Source: CAVTWY01 sp963738575
GTDB taxonomy: Bacteria; Pseudomonadota; Gammaproteobacteria; Burkholderiales; Burkholderiaceae_C
DNA: 64,000 bases
Direction of reading: 5' to 3'
Assembly: GCA_963738575.1 (NCBI GenBank)
Contig: CAVTWY010000004.1
Span: 1,116,001 to 1,180,000, forward strand
Shown: positions 36,839-46,346 of the stretch, piece by piece
Layout: every line of letters begins with the position of its first letter
Numbering within the stretch: position 1 is the stretch's first letter
Notes under the pieces: model-generated
Told to the model about the DNA's origin: nothing
Database searches by the model: none
What the model saw: only the letters and a program-made list of their open reading frames with translations
Translations under genes and position numbers: made by a program

Positions 36839-38266
36839 ATGCCAAGTTCGAAAGACTCGCAGGGGAGTCAACCCCATTGGTTGCTGCCGGTGGTCGTATC
36901 GCTCCCGCTGGCCTTGCAAACCCTTGACACCACCATCATGGGCCCGGCGTTGCCGGCGATGGCGGAGTCGCTTCGGGTGCAGCCGCTGCAGCTGAACTTG
37001 GCGGTGACTTCGTACCTGATCAGCCTGGCCATCTTCCTGCCGGCCAGCGGCTGGCTGTCCGACCGCTTCGGTGCCCGCCGGATGTTCTGCTTCGCCATCG
37101 CGCTGTTCTCGGTGTCGTCCGGGTTGTGCGCATTGGCGAATTCGCTGGAAATGCTGGTGGTCTGTCGAATCCTTCAGGGCATGGGCGGGTCGATCATGAT
37201 CCCGGTGGGCAGGATCATCCTGCTGCGCAGCATCTCGCCTGCGGCCATGGTCGGCGCCATGGTCTGGTTCACCATGGTGCCCTCGGTGGCGCGCCTTGTT
37301 GGGCCCCTGATCAGCGGTCTGGCGGTCACCTGGCTTTCGTGGCGCTGGATTTTCCTGGGCAACCTGCCGTTTGGGCTGATTGCCATCGGCTTGGCCCTAC
37401 GGCTGATCGAGCCTTCGCCGATGGGCCGGCCGAACACAAGATTTGATGTGCGCGGTTTCCTGTTGCTGGCCTTTGCGCTGGTGTTGTTGCTCGCGGCGGT
37501 GGAGGGTGCGACTTCGAGGGTCATTGATGGCCGAATGGCGCTTGCACTCATGACGGCCGGGACAGCGGCTGCGGTGATCTACGTCTATTCCAGCCGACGT
37601 TCGCTTCACCCTATCATCGACCTCGGCGTTCTGCGCTATCGCACCTACTTTGCGTCGGTGGTCGGTGGCATTCCACTTCGGCTGGCCATCGGGGCTGTGC
37701 CCTTCATGCTGCCGCTGCTGTTTCAGCTCGGCTTCGGCATGTCGCCGATCCAGTCAGGCCTGCTCACGGTGTCCAGCGCGATCGGCTCGTTCACGACCCG
37801 CGTTACGATTGCCCAGGCGCTGCGTCGCATGGGGTTCCGCACCTTGATGATGGCGGCCACGGTGTGCTGCAGCCTGGCCTATTTCGGGTACGGCCAGTTT
37901 AAGTCTTCAACACCGCACCTTGCCATTGCCTGCTCGCTGGTGGTGGGTGGCCTGGCCATGTCCATGGCCATTGTTTCGCTGCAGTCACTGGCATTCTCGG
38001 AAATACCGGGACCGCTCATTGGCAACGCTACCGTCCTGGCGACGATGGTGCAGCAAATAACAATCAGCTTCGGTGTTATGGCCGCCGCTGAATTGCTGCA
38101 GTTGGCCGCGCACCTGCGCGGCGGATCGGCAGAGCAGCTGCAGGCCACCGACTTTCAAGTGGCGCTTGTTTGCATCGGTGCAATCGTCCCGTTGTCGTGC
38201 ATCTTCTTTCTGCGCCTGCCTCGAGATACCGGATCTGCCATGCGCGATTCGACGGAGCGCCCTTGA
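36839..38266 (+). CDS. MFS transporter of the DHA2 (EmrB/QacA) type
   Basis: A 475-residue inner-membrane protein with about 13-14 hydrophobic segments. The DHA2 pattern LDTTIMGPALPAMAESL lies in the first helix, motif A follows as GWLSDRFGARRMF, and CRILQGMGGSIMIPVGRIILL is typical of the family. ATG 36839 (MPSSKDSQGSQP) begins just before the first helix. It could export a toxic intermediate or import the growth substrate. It is divergent from the acyl-CoA dehydrogenase series. Confidence 0.9.
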   Translation: MPSSKDSQGSQPHWLLPVVVSLPLALQTLDTTIMGPALPAMAESLRVQPLQLNLAVTSYLISLAIFLPASGWLSDRFGARRMFCFAIALFSVSSGLCALANSLEMLVVCRILQGMGGSIMIPVGRIILLRSISPAAMVGAMVWFTMVPSVARLVGPLISGLAVTWLSWRWIFLGNLPFGLIAIGLALRLIEPSPMGRPNTRFDVRGFLLLAFALVLLLAAVEGATSRVIDGRMALALMTAGTAAAVIYVYSSRRSLHPIIDLGVLRYRTYFASVVGGIPLRLAIGAVPFMLPLLFQLGFGMSPIQSGLLTVSSAIGSFTTRVTIAQALRRMGFRTLMMAATVCCSLAYFGYGQFKSSTPHLAIACSLVVGGLAMSMAIVSLQSLAFSEIPGPLIGNATVLATMVQQITISFGVMAAAELLQLAAHLRGGSAEQLQATDFQVALVCIGAIVPLSCIFFLRLPRDTGSAMRDSTERP

Positions 38267-38289
38267 GTGCACGCAGAAGCGTGCGACGC

Positions 38290-39231
38290 TTAGTCGTGGG
38301 CGTGAACCAGGAAGCGTTCCGGCACATCGGGACCCCAGGGCCCCGCTGCACTTTGGGGAGTGCCGTCCAGTACACCCCTAAACTGGGCGTTGACGCGGTC
38401 GGTGTCCGTCCAGTGTTCGTACATGAATTCCCACGGGTCCATCCAATAGTCAAACAGTTGCCCACCGTAGACATGCCGGCCCACGCCCCAGACGTTCTCG
38501 TAGCCCTTGGCCTTGAGGTGTTCATGCCCGAGCATCAGATCGTCCAGATCGCAGATTTCGTAGGCGGTGTGATTGATGCCGGCCTTGGGCCCGATGTCGA
38601 TGAGCAGCACATGGTGATCGACATACTCCTCACCGCGATCCACGCGGTTGAATGACAACGCCAACTGACCGTTGGGCTGCAACACTTCGTCGCTGCACAG
38701 CAGGCCCAAGGTATCTTGGTACCACTGCACCAGTTTCCTTGACTGGTGGCTCTTGAGCACGGCGTGCCCAATGCGCACTACCCGAGCCGCACGTCGGGTA
38801 TGGCGCGACAGCGTTCCCGCCCGACGCAAGGCGTGGGCTGCGTCGTTCAGTGGCAGAACCTCGAGACTGACGGTGGGCAAAAGCTCAATGCCATGCACCA
38901 CCTCGACGCGATTTCCGTCGGGATCTGTCAAGGTCACGCGCAGCCCACCACCGGGCTCTCCCGTGGGCTCCACGGCGGAAGCGCCCGGTGCTTGGCTCAG
39001 CGCATGCAAGTCGGCAGATGACGCGGCCAGGAAGGCCAACCCCAAGAATTTGGGCTCACCCAGTTCGGCCACGTGAAAGTGATGGGCGGGGCCCGTACCA
39101 CGCATGTAAAGGGCGGATGGCGTGCGCGCGCTGCATTGCATTCCGAAATCCACAAAGAACTGTTGCGCGCGGTCGAGGTCCGGCACGCGCACCCGCACGT
39201 AGGCAATGTCAGAGACTTTGATCAAAGGCAT
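38290..39231 (-). CDS. VOC-family protein, extradiol dioxygenase-like
   Basis: A 313-residue two-domain vicinal oxygen chelate protein. The N-terminal half has DIAYVRVRVPDLDRAQQFF and LTDPDGNRVEVVHG. The C-terminal half has the likely metal ligands: H in RIGHAVLKS, H in GINHTAYEI, and E in MDPWEFMYEHW. This arrangement fits 2,3-dihydroxybiphenyl-type extradiol dioxygenases, which open catecholic rings. It is encoded opposite the Bug receptor-cupin-FAH genes, consistent with a ring-fission pathway. Confidence 0.85.
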   Translation of the reverse strand: MPLIKVSDIAYVRVRVPDLDRAQQFFVDFGMQCSARTPSALYMRGTGPAHHFHVAELGEPKFLGLAFLAASSADLHALSQAPGASAVEPTGEPGGGLRVTLTDPDGNRVEVVHGIELLPTVSLEVLPLNDAAHALRRAGTLSRHTRRAARVVRIGHAVLKSHQSRKLVQWYQDTLGLLCSDEVLQPNGQLALSFNRVDRGEEYVDHHVLLIDIGPKAGINHTAYEICDLDDLMLGHEHLKAKGYENVWGVGRHVYGGQLFDYWMDPWEFMYEHWTDTDRVNAQFRGVLDGTPQSAAGPWGPDVPERFLVHAHD

Positions 39232-39411
39232 GATTAGGGTAAAAAAGTAAGATTTTCGAAACTATTGACGATGTTATGCAAGCGTCCTATTATTCGGCCG
39301 TCGTCATCTCTCTGTCAAGGTCCGACGCAAGCGGCGCTGTCTCGATGCACGCGCACGATCGCAGTCGCGATCTCCATCGAAACGGTCTTCCTGTTACGGG
39401 ATCTACAAGCC

Positions 39412-40407
39412 ATGAATCTGTCTTCCATCATTCGCTTGACTTGCCACTGGTCCTTGCCACTTTCGTTGATGTGGGCCACCCAGCTGCTGTGGGCGCAAGA
39501 GGTGTACCCATCGCGCACCATCACGATGGTCATACCGCTCTCGGCGGGCTCGCAAATGGATGCGCTAGGGCGGGCGCTGGCCGACAGCATGGGTAAGCAG
39601 GCTGGGCAGGCCGTGGTGGTGCTCAACCGTGACGGCGCAGGCATGGTGCTGGGCATGGACGCGGTGGCCAAATCGCGCGCCGATGGCTACACCATCGCCT
39701 TCGGCCCCGATGCGCCGCTCAGCCAGATGCCGCACTTGCGCTCCAGCGTGCCGTACAAGCAGGGCGACTTCGACTTGATATGCCGCACCAACGTTGCCAA
39801 CATGGCGTTGGTGGTGGGTCCGAGTTCGCCCTTCATGCGCTTTGACGACATGGTTGCCGCTGCCCGCAGTGCGCCTGGAAAGTTGAACTACGGCACCGCC
39901 GGTGTCGGGACGCCACCCCATCTGCTGATGGAAGCCATCGCCGCCGAGTTGGGACTGAAGTTGACCCACATTCCGTTCCGCTCGATTGGTGACATCGCCA
40001 TCCAGACCATGAACGGCTCGGTTGACTTCACCGTCACCGTGCCCAATATGTTGGCGGTGAACGCCGCGCGTGGCATGCGGGGGCTGGCCCTGACAGGAAG
40101 TTCCGCCATGCCCGAATTGCCAACGGTGCCGCTGATGCGCGAGTTCATCGACAAGAACTCACCCGTGGCCAACTACGGTGTGGGTGGCCTGGGGTTCTAT
40201 GCCCCCAAAGGCCTGGCGCCAGAAGCCATGGCTTGGCTGCGCAAGGCCTGCAAGACGGCCGCCGAAAGTGCTGACTTCGTCGCCGCATCGGCGCGTACCC
40301 TGACGCCCGTGGGGCATGCCGAGGGCCCGGAGTTCCTGCGCGCGATGCAGGTTGGAAGCCAGGTGTCGGCAGACATCGTGCGCAAGCTCAATCTCAAGTT
40401 GGACTGA
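39412..40407 (+). CDS. Bug-family (TctC) tricarboxylate-type periplasmic receptor
   Basis: A 331-residue extracytoplasmic receptor. The signal peptide (MNLSSIIRLTCHWSLPLSLM) likely ends at LLWA before QEVYPSRTITMVIPLSAGSQMD. Further family marks are NRDGAGMVLGMDAVAKSRADGYT, LNYGTAGVGTPPHLLMEAI and THIPFRSIGDIAI. Such receptors are greatly amplified in Burkholderiales and bind carboxylated or amide compounds. No TctA/TctB membrane genes are in the window. ATG 39412 is chosen because it begins the signal peptide. Confidence 0.9.
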   Translation: MNLSSIIRLTCHWSLPLSLMWATQLLWAQEVYPSRTITMVIPLSAGSQMDALGRALADSMGKQAGQAVVVLNRDGAGMVLGMDAVAKSRADGYTIAFGPDAPLSQMPHLRSSVPYKQGDFDLICRTNVANMALVVGPSSPFMRFDDMVAAARSAPGKLNYGTAGVGTPPHLLMEAIAAELGLKLTHIPFRSIGDIAIQTMNGSVDFTVTVPNMLAVNAARGMRGLALTGSSAMPELPTVPLMREFIDKNSPVANYGVGGLGFYAPKGLAPEAMAWLRKACKTAAESADFVAASARTLTPVGHAEGPEFLRAMQVGSQVSADIVRKLNLKLD

Positions 40408-40417
40408 GGGCAACGCC

Positions 40418-40807
40418 ATGAATTCTGCCGTCTCTGCACCCTCGCCCTTATCACCACACATCTACCACCTGCCCGACATTCCGGTACTGAAGGGGCAGTT
40501 CGGACAAGCGCAGATTGTTTCGGGCACCGGCCTGATGGTCATCTGGGGTGAGGTGGGTGTCGGCCTGGAAGTGCCGCGCCACGCTCACGTGAATGAGCAG
40601 GTCACCTGGATCCTGGAAGGCAGTGTGGACTACCAGGTTGGCGATGGCCCGGTAACCCCTTGCGGCCCAGGCACCGTGATCCACGTACCCCCTGGGGTGC
40701 TGCATCAATCGTGGTACCGCGGGCATTGCAAGCTGGTGGAAATATTCAATCCACCGCGCTACGACATGTACCCGGCTGCAGCCGCGAACATCCACGGCGT
40801 GCGCTGA
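40418..40807 (+). CDS. Cupin-domain protein
   Basis: A 129-residue single-domain cupin. The metal-binding motif 1 is VPRHAHVNEQVTWILEGSVDYQVG, and motif 2 is PGTVIHVPPGVLHQSW. It could be a small dioxygenase, isomerase or ligand-binding protein. ATG 40418 is ten bases after the Bug receptor stop and sixty before the FAH-family gene, so it is in the same operon. Confidence 0.87.
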   Translation: MNSAVSAPSPLSPHIYHLPDIPVLKGQFGQAQIVSGTGLMVIWGEVGVGLEVPRHAHVNEQVTWILEGSVDYQVGDGPVTPCGPGTVIHVPPGVLHQSWYRGHCKLVEIFNPPRYDMYPAAAANIHGVR

Positions 40808-40866
40808 AGCTAACACCCTACTTTTTCCCTGTTCCTCCTTTCCTCAACGCACTCGGTAGGTCACTC

Positions 40867-41778
40867 ATGAAGTTGGTCAATTTTCTGCACGACGGCCGCA
40901 CGCACTATGGTGCGGTCAAGGGCACACGCATCGTGGATCTCGGCGCTGCGCTGGGTGCCGCCTTCCCGGACATCGTGTCCTTCATTGCGGGCAACGTCTT
41001 GCCCCAAGCCCAAGCCATCGTCGACAGCCATTCAGGTGAGTACGACTACAACGAGGTCGAATTGCTGCCTGTGGTTCCACGTCCAGGCAAAATCATCTGC
41101 GTGGGTGTCAACTACGACGACCACCTGGAAGAAGCTCGGCGGCATTTCAACGACAAGGCCGAAAAAGAAGGGCGACCGGCACCACGCCCGCCTCAGTCGG
41201 GCTACCCCATGATCTTCGCGCGTTGGCCAGAATCGCTGACCGCGCATCGCGCGCCCATCTTGCGCCCCAAGGTGTCGGTGCAACTGGACTGGGAAGCTGA
41301 GTTGCTGGTTGTCATCGGCAAGCCCACGGGCCGCTATGTGTCGGCTGAACGCGCACTGGACGTGATCTTTGGCTATTCGTGCATGAATGAAGCCTGCTTG
41401 CGCGACTATCAGTTTCACACCGGTCAGATCAACCCCGGCAAGAACTTCGAGAAAACCGGCGCCACCGGGCCCTGGCTTGTGACTGCCGACGAAATCCCTG
41501 ACCCCCAGGCGCTTGACATCGAACTGCTTTTGAACGGACAACGGATGCAGTTCGGCAACACCCGTGACATGAGCAACTCAGTGGCCAGGATCATTGCCTA
41601 CATCACGCAGTGGATGCCGCTGCAACCGGGTGATCTGATTGCCACCGGAACCATGGGGGGTGTCGGATTCACCCGCAAGCCGCCGATTTTCATGAAGGCC
41701 GGGGATGTGGCGGAAGTTGTCATTCAAGGCATTGGCACGCTGCGCAACGAGATTCAAGACGAACCAGCCACACTGTGA
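40867..41778 (+). CDS. Fumarylacetoacetate hydrolase family protein
   Basis: A 303-residue FAH-fold enzyme. Signature blocks: KIICVGVNYDDHLEE, LDWEAELLVVIGKPTGRYVS, GYSCMNEACLRDYQF and TGTMGGVGFTRKPP, including the acidic metal ligands of the E-x-E type. Members hydrolyse acylpyruvates or hydrate/decarboxylate 2-oxo-hexenedioates in meta-cleavage routes. It follows the cupin and precedes a carboxymuconolactone decarboxylase family gene. Confidence 0.92.
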   Translation: MKLVNFLHDGRTHYGAVKGTRIVDLGAALGAAFPDIVSFIAGNVLPQAQAIVDSHSGEYDYNEVELLPVVPRPGKIICVGVNYDDHLEEARRHFNDKAEKEGRPAPRPPQSGYPMIFARWPESLTAHRAPILRPKVSVQLDWEAELLVVIGKPTGRYVSAERALDVIFGYSCMNEACLRDYQFHTGQINPGKNFEKTGATGPWLVTADEIPDPQALDIELLLNGQRMQFGNTRDMSNSVARIIAYITQWMPLQPGDLIATGTMGGVGFTRKPPIFMKAGDVAEVVIQGIGTLRNEIQDEPATL

Positions 41779-41868
41779 CATCGGCAGCGCACTTCTAAAA
41801 CATACCACATGAATAACCGAGCCGCAGAGCGGCCTCTGTTCTGAAACTCCTTAGGATTGACATCAGCC

Positions 41869-42267
41869 ATGCAAGACATGAACAAAGACAGTTACCAAGC
41901 TCGCCACACAGCGGGGCTGCAAACACGTCGAGAACTCTTCGGCGCCGAGATCACGGACAAGCAGATGGCGTCAATGGATGACTTCATTCGCCCACTAAGT
42001 GAACTGCTCAACACCTACTGCTTCAATGACGTGTGGAATCGTCCAGGGCTGGCGCGGCCTACGCGAAGCATGCTGAACGTCGCCATGTTGTGTGCGCTGA
42101 ATCGCGGGCCTGAATTGCGTGTGCACCTGCATGCGGCCGTCACCAACGGCGTCACCAAGTCTGAAATCCAGGAAGTGCTGCTGCAAGTGGCTGTCTACTG
42201 CGGCGTGCCGGCAGCGGTGGAGGGGTTCCGGGTCGCACGCGAAGTCTTTGCCGATCGCGGTGTTTGA
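41869..42267 (+). CDS. Carboxymuconolactone decarboxylase family protein
   Basis: A 132-residue AhpD-like fold protein of the PcaC type. Family blocks: GAEITDKQMASMDDFIRPLSELLNTYCFNDVWNRPGL, then RSMLNVAMLCALNRGPELRVHL and EIQEVLLQVAVYCGVPAAVEGF. No CxxC pair is present, so it is not the peroxidase type. ATG 41869 is preferred to TTG 41857. It probably decarboxylates a lactone in the ring-fission pathway, though neighbours do not encode a full beta-ketoadipate route. Confidence 0.88.
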   Translation: MQDMNKDSYQARHTAGLQTRRELFGAEITDKQMASMDDFIRPLSELLNTYCFNDVWNRPGLARPTRSMLNVAMLCALNRGPELRVHLHAAVTNGVTKSEIQEVLLQVAVYCGVPAAVEGFRVAREVFADRGV

Positions 42268-42341
42268 GGCCGGTCGTGCGCCACAAGTCTCTAGGGTGGA
42301 TCGACTCCTGCTAATCTCAAGCCTGCGCCCAAGCTGAACCC

Positions 42342-43188
42342 ATGCCCAAGACAAGACAAGATAACCAGCGCCTCACGATGGCCCTCGGCCAGTCGCCGGG
42401 CGTCGGTACATCCACTGCGCCGCAAGACATTGCGCTGCAGGATGCGGCCAGTTTTAATATCTATCGCTTGCTCCGCGCCGACATCCTCAACTGTCAACTT
42501 GATCCTGGCTGCACGTCTTCGCTTCGAGGTCCTGCGTCAGCAGTACCCGGTTGGCGTTGGAACGCTGAGAGAGGCTTTGTCTCACCTGGTGTCTGAAGGC
42601 CTGGTTCGTACCGAAGCCGGACGCGGCTTCTCCGTCGCGCCGGTTTCACTGGCTGACATGCTCGACATTGCCGAATGGCGGGTGGAGTTCGAAGTGCGGG
42701 CGGTCACTCAATCGATACGCCTTGGTGATGAAACCTGGGAAGCTGAAATCGTTACCGCCCATCATTTGTTGTCCAAAACGGCTGTACCCAGCGTTGATGC
42801 GGATGACGAAACGCGCGACCTGTGGAAGGCTCGGCATCACCGCTTTCACGAGGCCGTGGGCGCGGCCTGCGGATCACCTTGGCTGCTGCACTTTCGCAGC
42901 CTCTTGTTCGGGCAAGCACTGCGGTACCAGCGACTGGTCGCACTGTACGGACCGCCCATGCCTCTGAAGCACGATGACCACCGAGAAATCATGGAGGCCG
43001 TGCTGGCGCGCGATGAACAGCGCGCAGCACACGCAGTGGAACAACACATTCGGCGTACCGTCGATGGGGTGCTGAAACACGTTCCGGGGTTTGACGTTCT
43101 CAAAGACACGAAGGGTGTTGCGCGGCAAACCATGAAGCGGCCTGCGACTGCGACGGCCACGAAGCTGCGGCGCGGTGCCGCAGGTTAG
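42342..43188 (+). CDS. GntR-family (FCD) transcriptional regulator, one frameshift
   Basis: About 281 residues. N-terminal winged HTH: NIYRLLRADILNCQLDPG, then after the break RLRFEVLRQQYPVGVGTLREALSHLVSEGLVRTEAGRGFSVAPV. The C-terminal FCD ligand domain has HHRFHEAVGAACGSPWLL and HDDHREIMEAVLARDEQRA, with the metal-binding histidines. One extra T at 42510 explains the break. It is the only transcription factor gene in region 4 and is a candidate for binding the seven 14-bp palindromes, although none lies directly at its own start. Confidence 0.87.
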
Positions 43189-43209
43189 CCCACACCCCGG
43201 CTGAATATC

Positions 43210-44367
43210 TCAGCGCTCTCCGCGGGTGGCCAAGTCCTTGTTCGGGTTGATCAAGTACTTTGAACCCGTTGCGCGCTGCCCATACACCGCAATCCGTTCC
43301 GGCAGCAGGGCCTCGGCCAGCGACAGTTCGCCCGCATAGCGGCTGGCGAAGGTGGTCTTCAGTTCAGCGGCGACGCGCCGCTTCAGGCCTTGCGCGGCGT
43401 CAGTGCCGATGCGCTGCAGGAACGGGGTGAGCAACCAGCCGCCCATGCCCCAGGCCAGGCCGAAATTGCGGACAAGTGTGGTGGGCCGCGTGTCCAGCCC
43501 GCCATAAATGTAGACCTGCTTGTGGGTGGTCGACCCATAGCGGCTGAATGCCTTGGCAGTCTTGTTCAGGGCCGCTTCCATGCAGCCGAGGATCTGGCCG
43601 GCGAGGGGACCACCGCCTGTGGCATCGAAGGCGATGGTTGCGCCCGTTGCCACCAACGCGTCGGTGAGGTCGGAGAAAAAGCTGGGGGCGCTGGTGTCGC
43701 ACACGTGCACTGCGCCCATCGCCCTGAGCAACGCGGCCTGTTCGGGTTTGCGCACGATGTTCACCAGCGCAATGCCGTCGGCCTGGCAGATGCGGTTGAG
43801 CATCTGGCCCAGGTTCGATGCGGCCGCCGTGTGCACCAGGGCGCAGTGGCCTTCCATGCGCATCGTCTCGACCATGCCGAGCGCGGTCAGCGGGTTGACG
43901 AAGCTGGATGCTGCTTCGACCGGTGTCGTGCTCTGTGGCAAGACAAGGCACAGGTCCATGTCGACATCGCGGAATTGCGCATACATCGCGCCGCCGCGAA
44001 CGGCAACTGTCTGGCCCAGCAGCGCCTGCGCTGGCGCCGAGCTGCCCGCTGCGACCACCACGCCGGCGCCTTCGTTGCCCACGGGCAGTGGCGTGTTCAG
44101 GCGCGCCGCCAGACCCGCCATGGCCGACGCGGGGATCGGTGCCCTGGCGACACGTTGCTCTGGGCTGCCCGAGATCTTGAATGCACTGATGTCGGCGCTG
44201 GCAAACAGCAGCCCCATGTCCGATGGGTTGATGGGTGCTGCTTCCATGCGCACCCTGACATCGTTGGGCCCCAGAGGTGCCAAGGCGACGCGCTGCAGCG
44301 CCAATTCCAGTTCTCCGCTGGACTTGACCTCGGAAGTAAGCTGCAAGCTGAAGTGGGGCGTGTCCAT
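43210..44367 (-). CDS. Zinc-type alcohol dehydrogenase-like oxidoreductase (MDR superfamily)
   Basis: A 385-residue MDR protein. N-terminal substrate fold: LGPNDVRVRMEAAPINPSD and VGNEGAGVVVAAG. Rossmann part: ALVHTAAASNLGQMLNRICQADGIALVNIV. The catalytic zinc cysteines are not evident, so a quinone reductase or enoyl-CoA reductase-type role without zinc is more likely. It is divergent from the acyl-CoA ligase gene with an operator-like site in between. Confidence 0.85.
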   Translation of the reverse strand: MDTPHFSLQLTSEVKSSGELELALQRVALAPLGPNDVRVRMEAAPINPSDMGLLFASADISAFKISGSPEQRVARAPIPASAMAGLAARLNTPLPVGNEGAGVVVAAGSSAPAQALLGQTVAVRGGAMYAQFRDVDMDLCLVLPQSTTPVEAASSFVNPLTALGMVETMRMEGHCALVHTAAASNLGQMLNRICQADGIALVNIVRKPEQAALLRAMGAVHVCDTSAPSFFSDLTDALVATGATIAFDATGGGPLAGQILGCMEAALNKTAKAFSRYGSTTHKQVYIYGGLDTRPTTLVRNFGLAWGMGGWLLTPFLQRIGTDAAQGLKRRVAAELKTTFASRYAGELSLAEALLPERIAVYGQRATGSKYLINPNKDLATRGER

Positions 44368-44490
44368 GATGATGGGAGTTCCTGTTGTCTGCCGCAGAGC
44401 CGGCGGGCTGCGGCATGAATCGGCCGAGGGTTTCGAGCCGGCCCGGTTTCGCGCACTGCCTCAGTCTGGCGCTGCCAGGGATGAGACACC

Positions 44491-44504
44491 ATCACATGTG
44501 CGAT
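44491..44504 (-). promoter_or_regulatory. 14-bp operator-like palindrome, copy 4
   Basis: On the minus strand ATCGCACATGTGAT. It is 50 bases before the acyl-CoA ligase ATG (44554) and 124 bases from the oxidoreductase start (44367). Confidence 0.6.
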
Positions 44505-44553
44505 GGCACTGCCCCGATCGCTTTGGGACCATCACCTGATACCACCCCTGTCT

Positions 44554-46272
44554 ATGAGCAAGCGCCTTCAGCCCCACTTTGCACACTGGCCACCAGGGCA
44601 GCCACGGCATCTGACCGTGCCCCAGACGCACCTGTTCTACAACGCGGAAGTCTCGGCCAAGCGCTTTGCGGACAAGCCCTTCGTCATCTTCTACGACACG
44701 CCGCTCAGCTTTGCCGATTTCCAGCGCGACGCCGAGCGTCTTGCCGGCTGGTTGCAGCGCGTGGCGAAGGTACGGCCTGGCGACCGCGTGCTGCTGGACA
44801 TGCACAACAGCCCGCAGTGGCTGCTGGCCTACTACGGCATCTTGCGTGCCGACGCGGTGGTGGTGCCGGTCAACCCGATGAACCGCACCGACGAATTGCG
44901 TCACTACGTGGCCGATACCGGCGCCTCGGTGGCCTTCGTGGCGCAGGACCTGCTGGCCCAACTGCAGCCGTTGTTGGCCCCGCCCGGCAGCGAAGAGCCT
45001 GGCCTGCAGCGCATCGTCGTTGCCACCTACAGCGACTGGCTGCGCGCGCCCACCAGCCTGGCCGTGCCTGCGTTTGTATCGGCGCCACGCGTGTCGCTGG
45101 CTGGCCAGGGGCTCACCTCGTGGCAGGAGGTGATGGATGCCAACCTCGAGCCAGGCCCGATGTGCGCCGGGCCCGACGACCTGGCCGTGATGCCCTACAC
45201 GTCGGGCACCACGGGCCAGCCCAAGGGTTGCATGCACACGCACCGCAATGTGATGTGCACGGCGGCCACCAGCGCCCAGTGGCTGGGCCGCACGCAGGAC
45301 GCGGTGGCCTTGTCGGTGCTGCCGCTGTTTCACGTCACCGGCATGGTGGGGGGCATGAACTCGCTGCTGCTCATTGGCGCCACCCAGGTGCTGCTGCCGC
45401 GCTGGGACCGCGACGCCGCTGCGGAGTGCATCGCGCGCTACCGCGTTACCACCTGGCAGACCACCACCACCATGGTCATCGACTTTCTGGCCAACCCGCG
45501 CCTGGGCGAGTTCGATCTGTCCAGTCTGGCCAGCATCCGGGGTGGTGGCGCCGCCATGCCCCCTGCGGTGTCAGAGAAGCTGAAGCTGACCACCGGGCTG
45601 GACTTCATCGAAGGTTATGGCATGACGGAAACGATGGCCGGCGGTGCCGTCAATCCACCGCACCGGCCCAAGCCGCAATGCCTGGGCATACCGACCTTCG
45701 ATGTGGATGCGCGCGTGGTGGACCCCAGCACGCTGTGCGAACTGCCGCAGGGTGAGTCGGGTGAAATCGTGCTGAGCGGTCCGCAACTGATGCTGGGCTA
45801 CTGGCGCCAGCCTGAAGCCACGCGCGACGCCTTCATCGAGCTGGACGGCAAACGCTTCCTGCGCACCGGTGACCTGGGTCATGTGGACAGCGACGGCTAC
45901 CTGTTCATGACCGATCGGATCAAGCGCATGATCAACGCAGCGGGCTTCAAGGTATGGCCGGCGGAGGTGGAGGCTCTGATGTACCGGCATCCAGCGATCG
46001 AAGAGGTCTGCATCATCGGCGCCCGTGACGCGCGCCGTGGTGAAACGGTAAAGGCCATCGTGGTGCTGCGGCCCGATCAACGCGGCCGGGTCACCGGGCA
46101 AGACATCATCGACTGGGCGCACGCCCAGATGGCCGCTTACAAGCGTCCGCGACTTGTTGAATTCGTCGATGCGCTGCCCAAGTCTGGCAGTGGCAAGGTG
46201 ATGTGGCGCGAACTGCACGACTTGCAGGCTGCGCGTGATCAACAGCTGCTGCCCAACGGCGCGTCCCATTGA
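44554..46272 (+). CDS. AMP-binding acyl-CoA synthetase
   Basis: A 572-residue adenylate-forming ligase that activates a carboxylic acid to its CoA thioester. The P-loop-like motif is YTSGTTGQPKG; then GYGMTET, TGDLGHVDSDGYLF, DRIKRMINAAGFKVWPAEVE, and the C-terminal catalytic lysine in ALPKSGSGKVMWREL. ATG 44554 (MSKRLQPHFAHW) is chosen because the upstream in-frame extension overlaps the operator region. It is likely the entry step for the acyl-CoA dehydrogenases nearby. Confidence 0.92.
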   Translation: MSKRLQPHFAHWPPGQPRHLTVPQTHLFYNAEVSAKRFADKPFVIFYDTPLSFADFQRDAERLAGWLQRVAKVRPGDRVLLDMHNSPQWLLAYYGILRADAVVVPVNPMNRTDELRHYVADTGASVAFVAQDLLAQLQPLLAPPGSEEPGLQRIVVATYSDWLRAPTSLAVPAFVSAPRVSLAGQGLTSWQEVMDANLEPGPMCAGPDDLAVMPYTSGTTGQPKGCMHTHRNVMCTAATSAQWLGRTQDAVALSVLPLFHVTGMVGGMNSLLLIGATQVLLPRWDRDAAAECIARYRVTTWQTTTTMVIDFLANPRLGEFDLSSLASIRGGGAAMPPAVSEKLKLTTGLDFIEGYGMTETMAGGAVNPPHRPKPQCLGIPTFDVDARVVDPSTLCELPQGESGEIVLSGPQLMLGYWRQPEATRDAFIELDGKRFLRTGDLGHVDSDGYLFMTDRIKRMINAAGFKVWPAEVEALMYRHPAIEEVCIIGARDARRGETVKAIVVLRPDQRGRVTGQDIIDWAHAQMAAYKRPRLVEFVDALPKSGSGKVMWRELHDLQAARDQQLLPNGASH

Positions 46273-46346
46273 CCGCCTTTTCACCGCGTCTATGCACGCC
46301 GTCGCAAACGCCCATACGCCCGATCTTGATCTGCAGGGCTTCTCCT

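Noticed and set aside
39232..39411. An eighth copy of the 14-bp palindrome upstream of the Bug receptor (near 39343-39360)
   Set aside because: The sequence there shares only scattered bases with ATCGCAYNYGTGAT and lacks the constant half sites.
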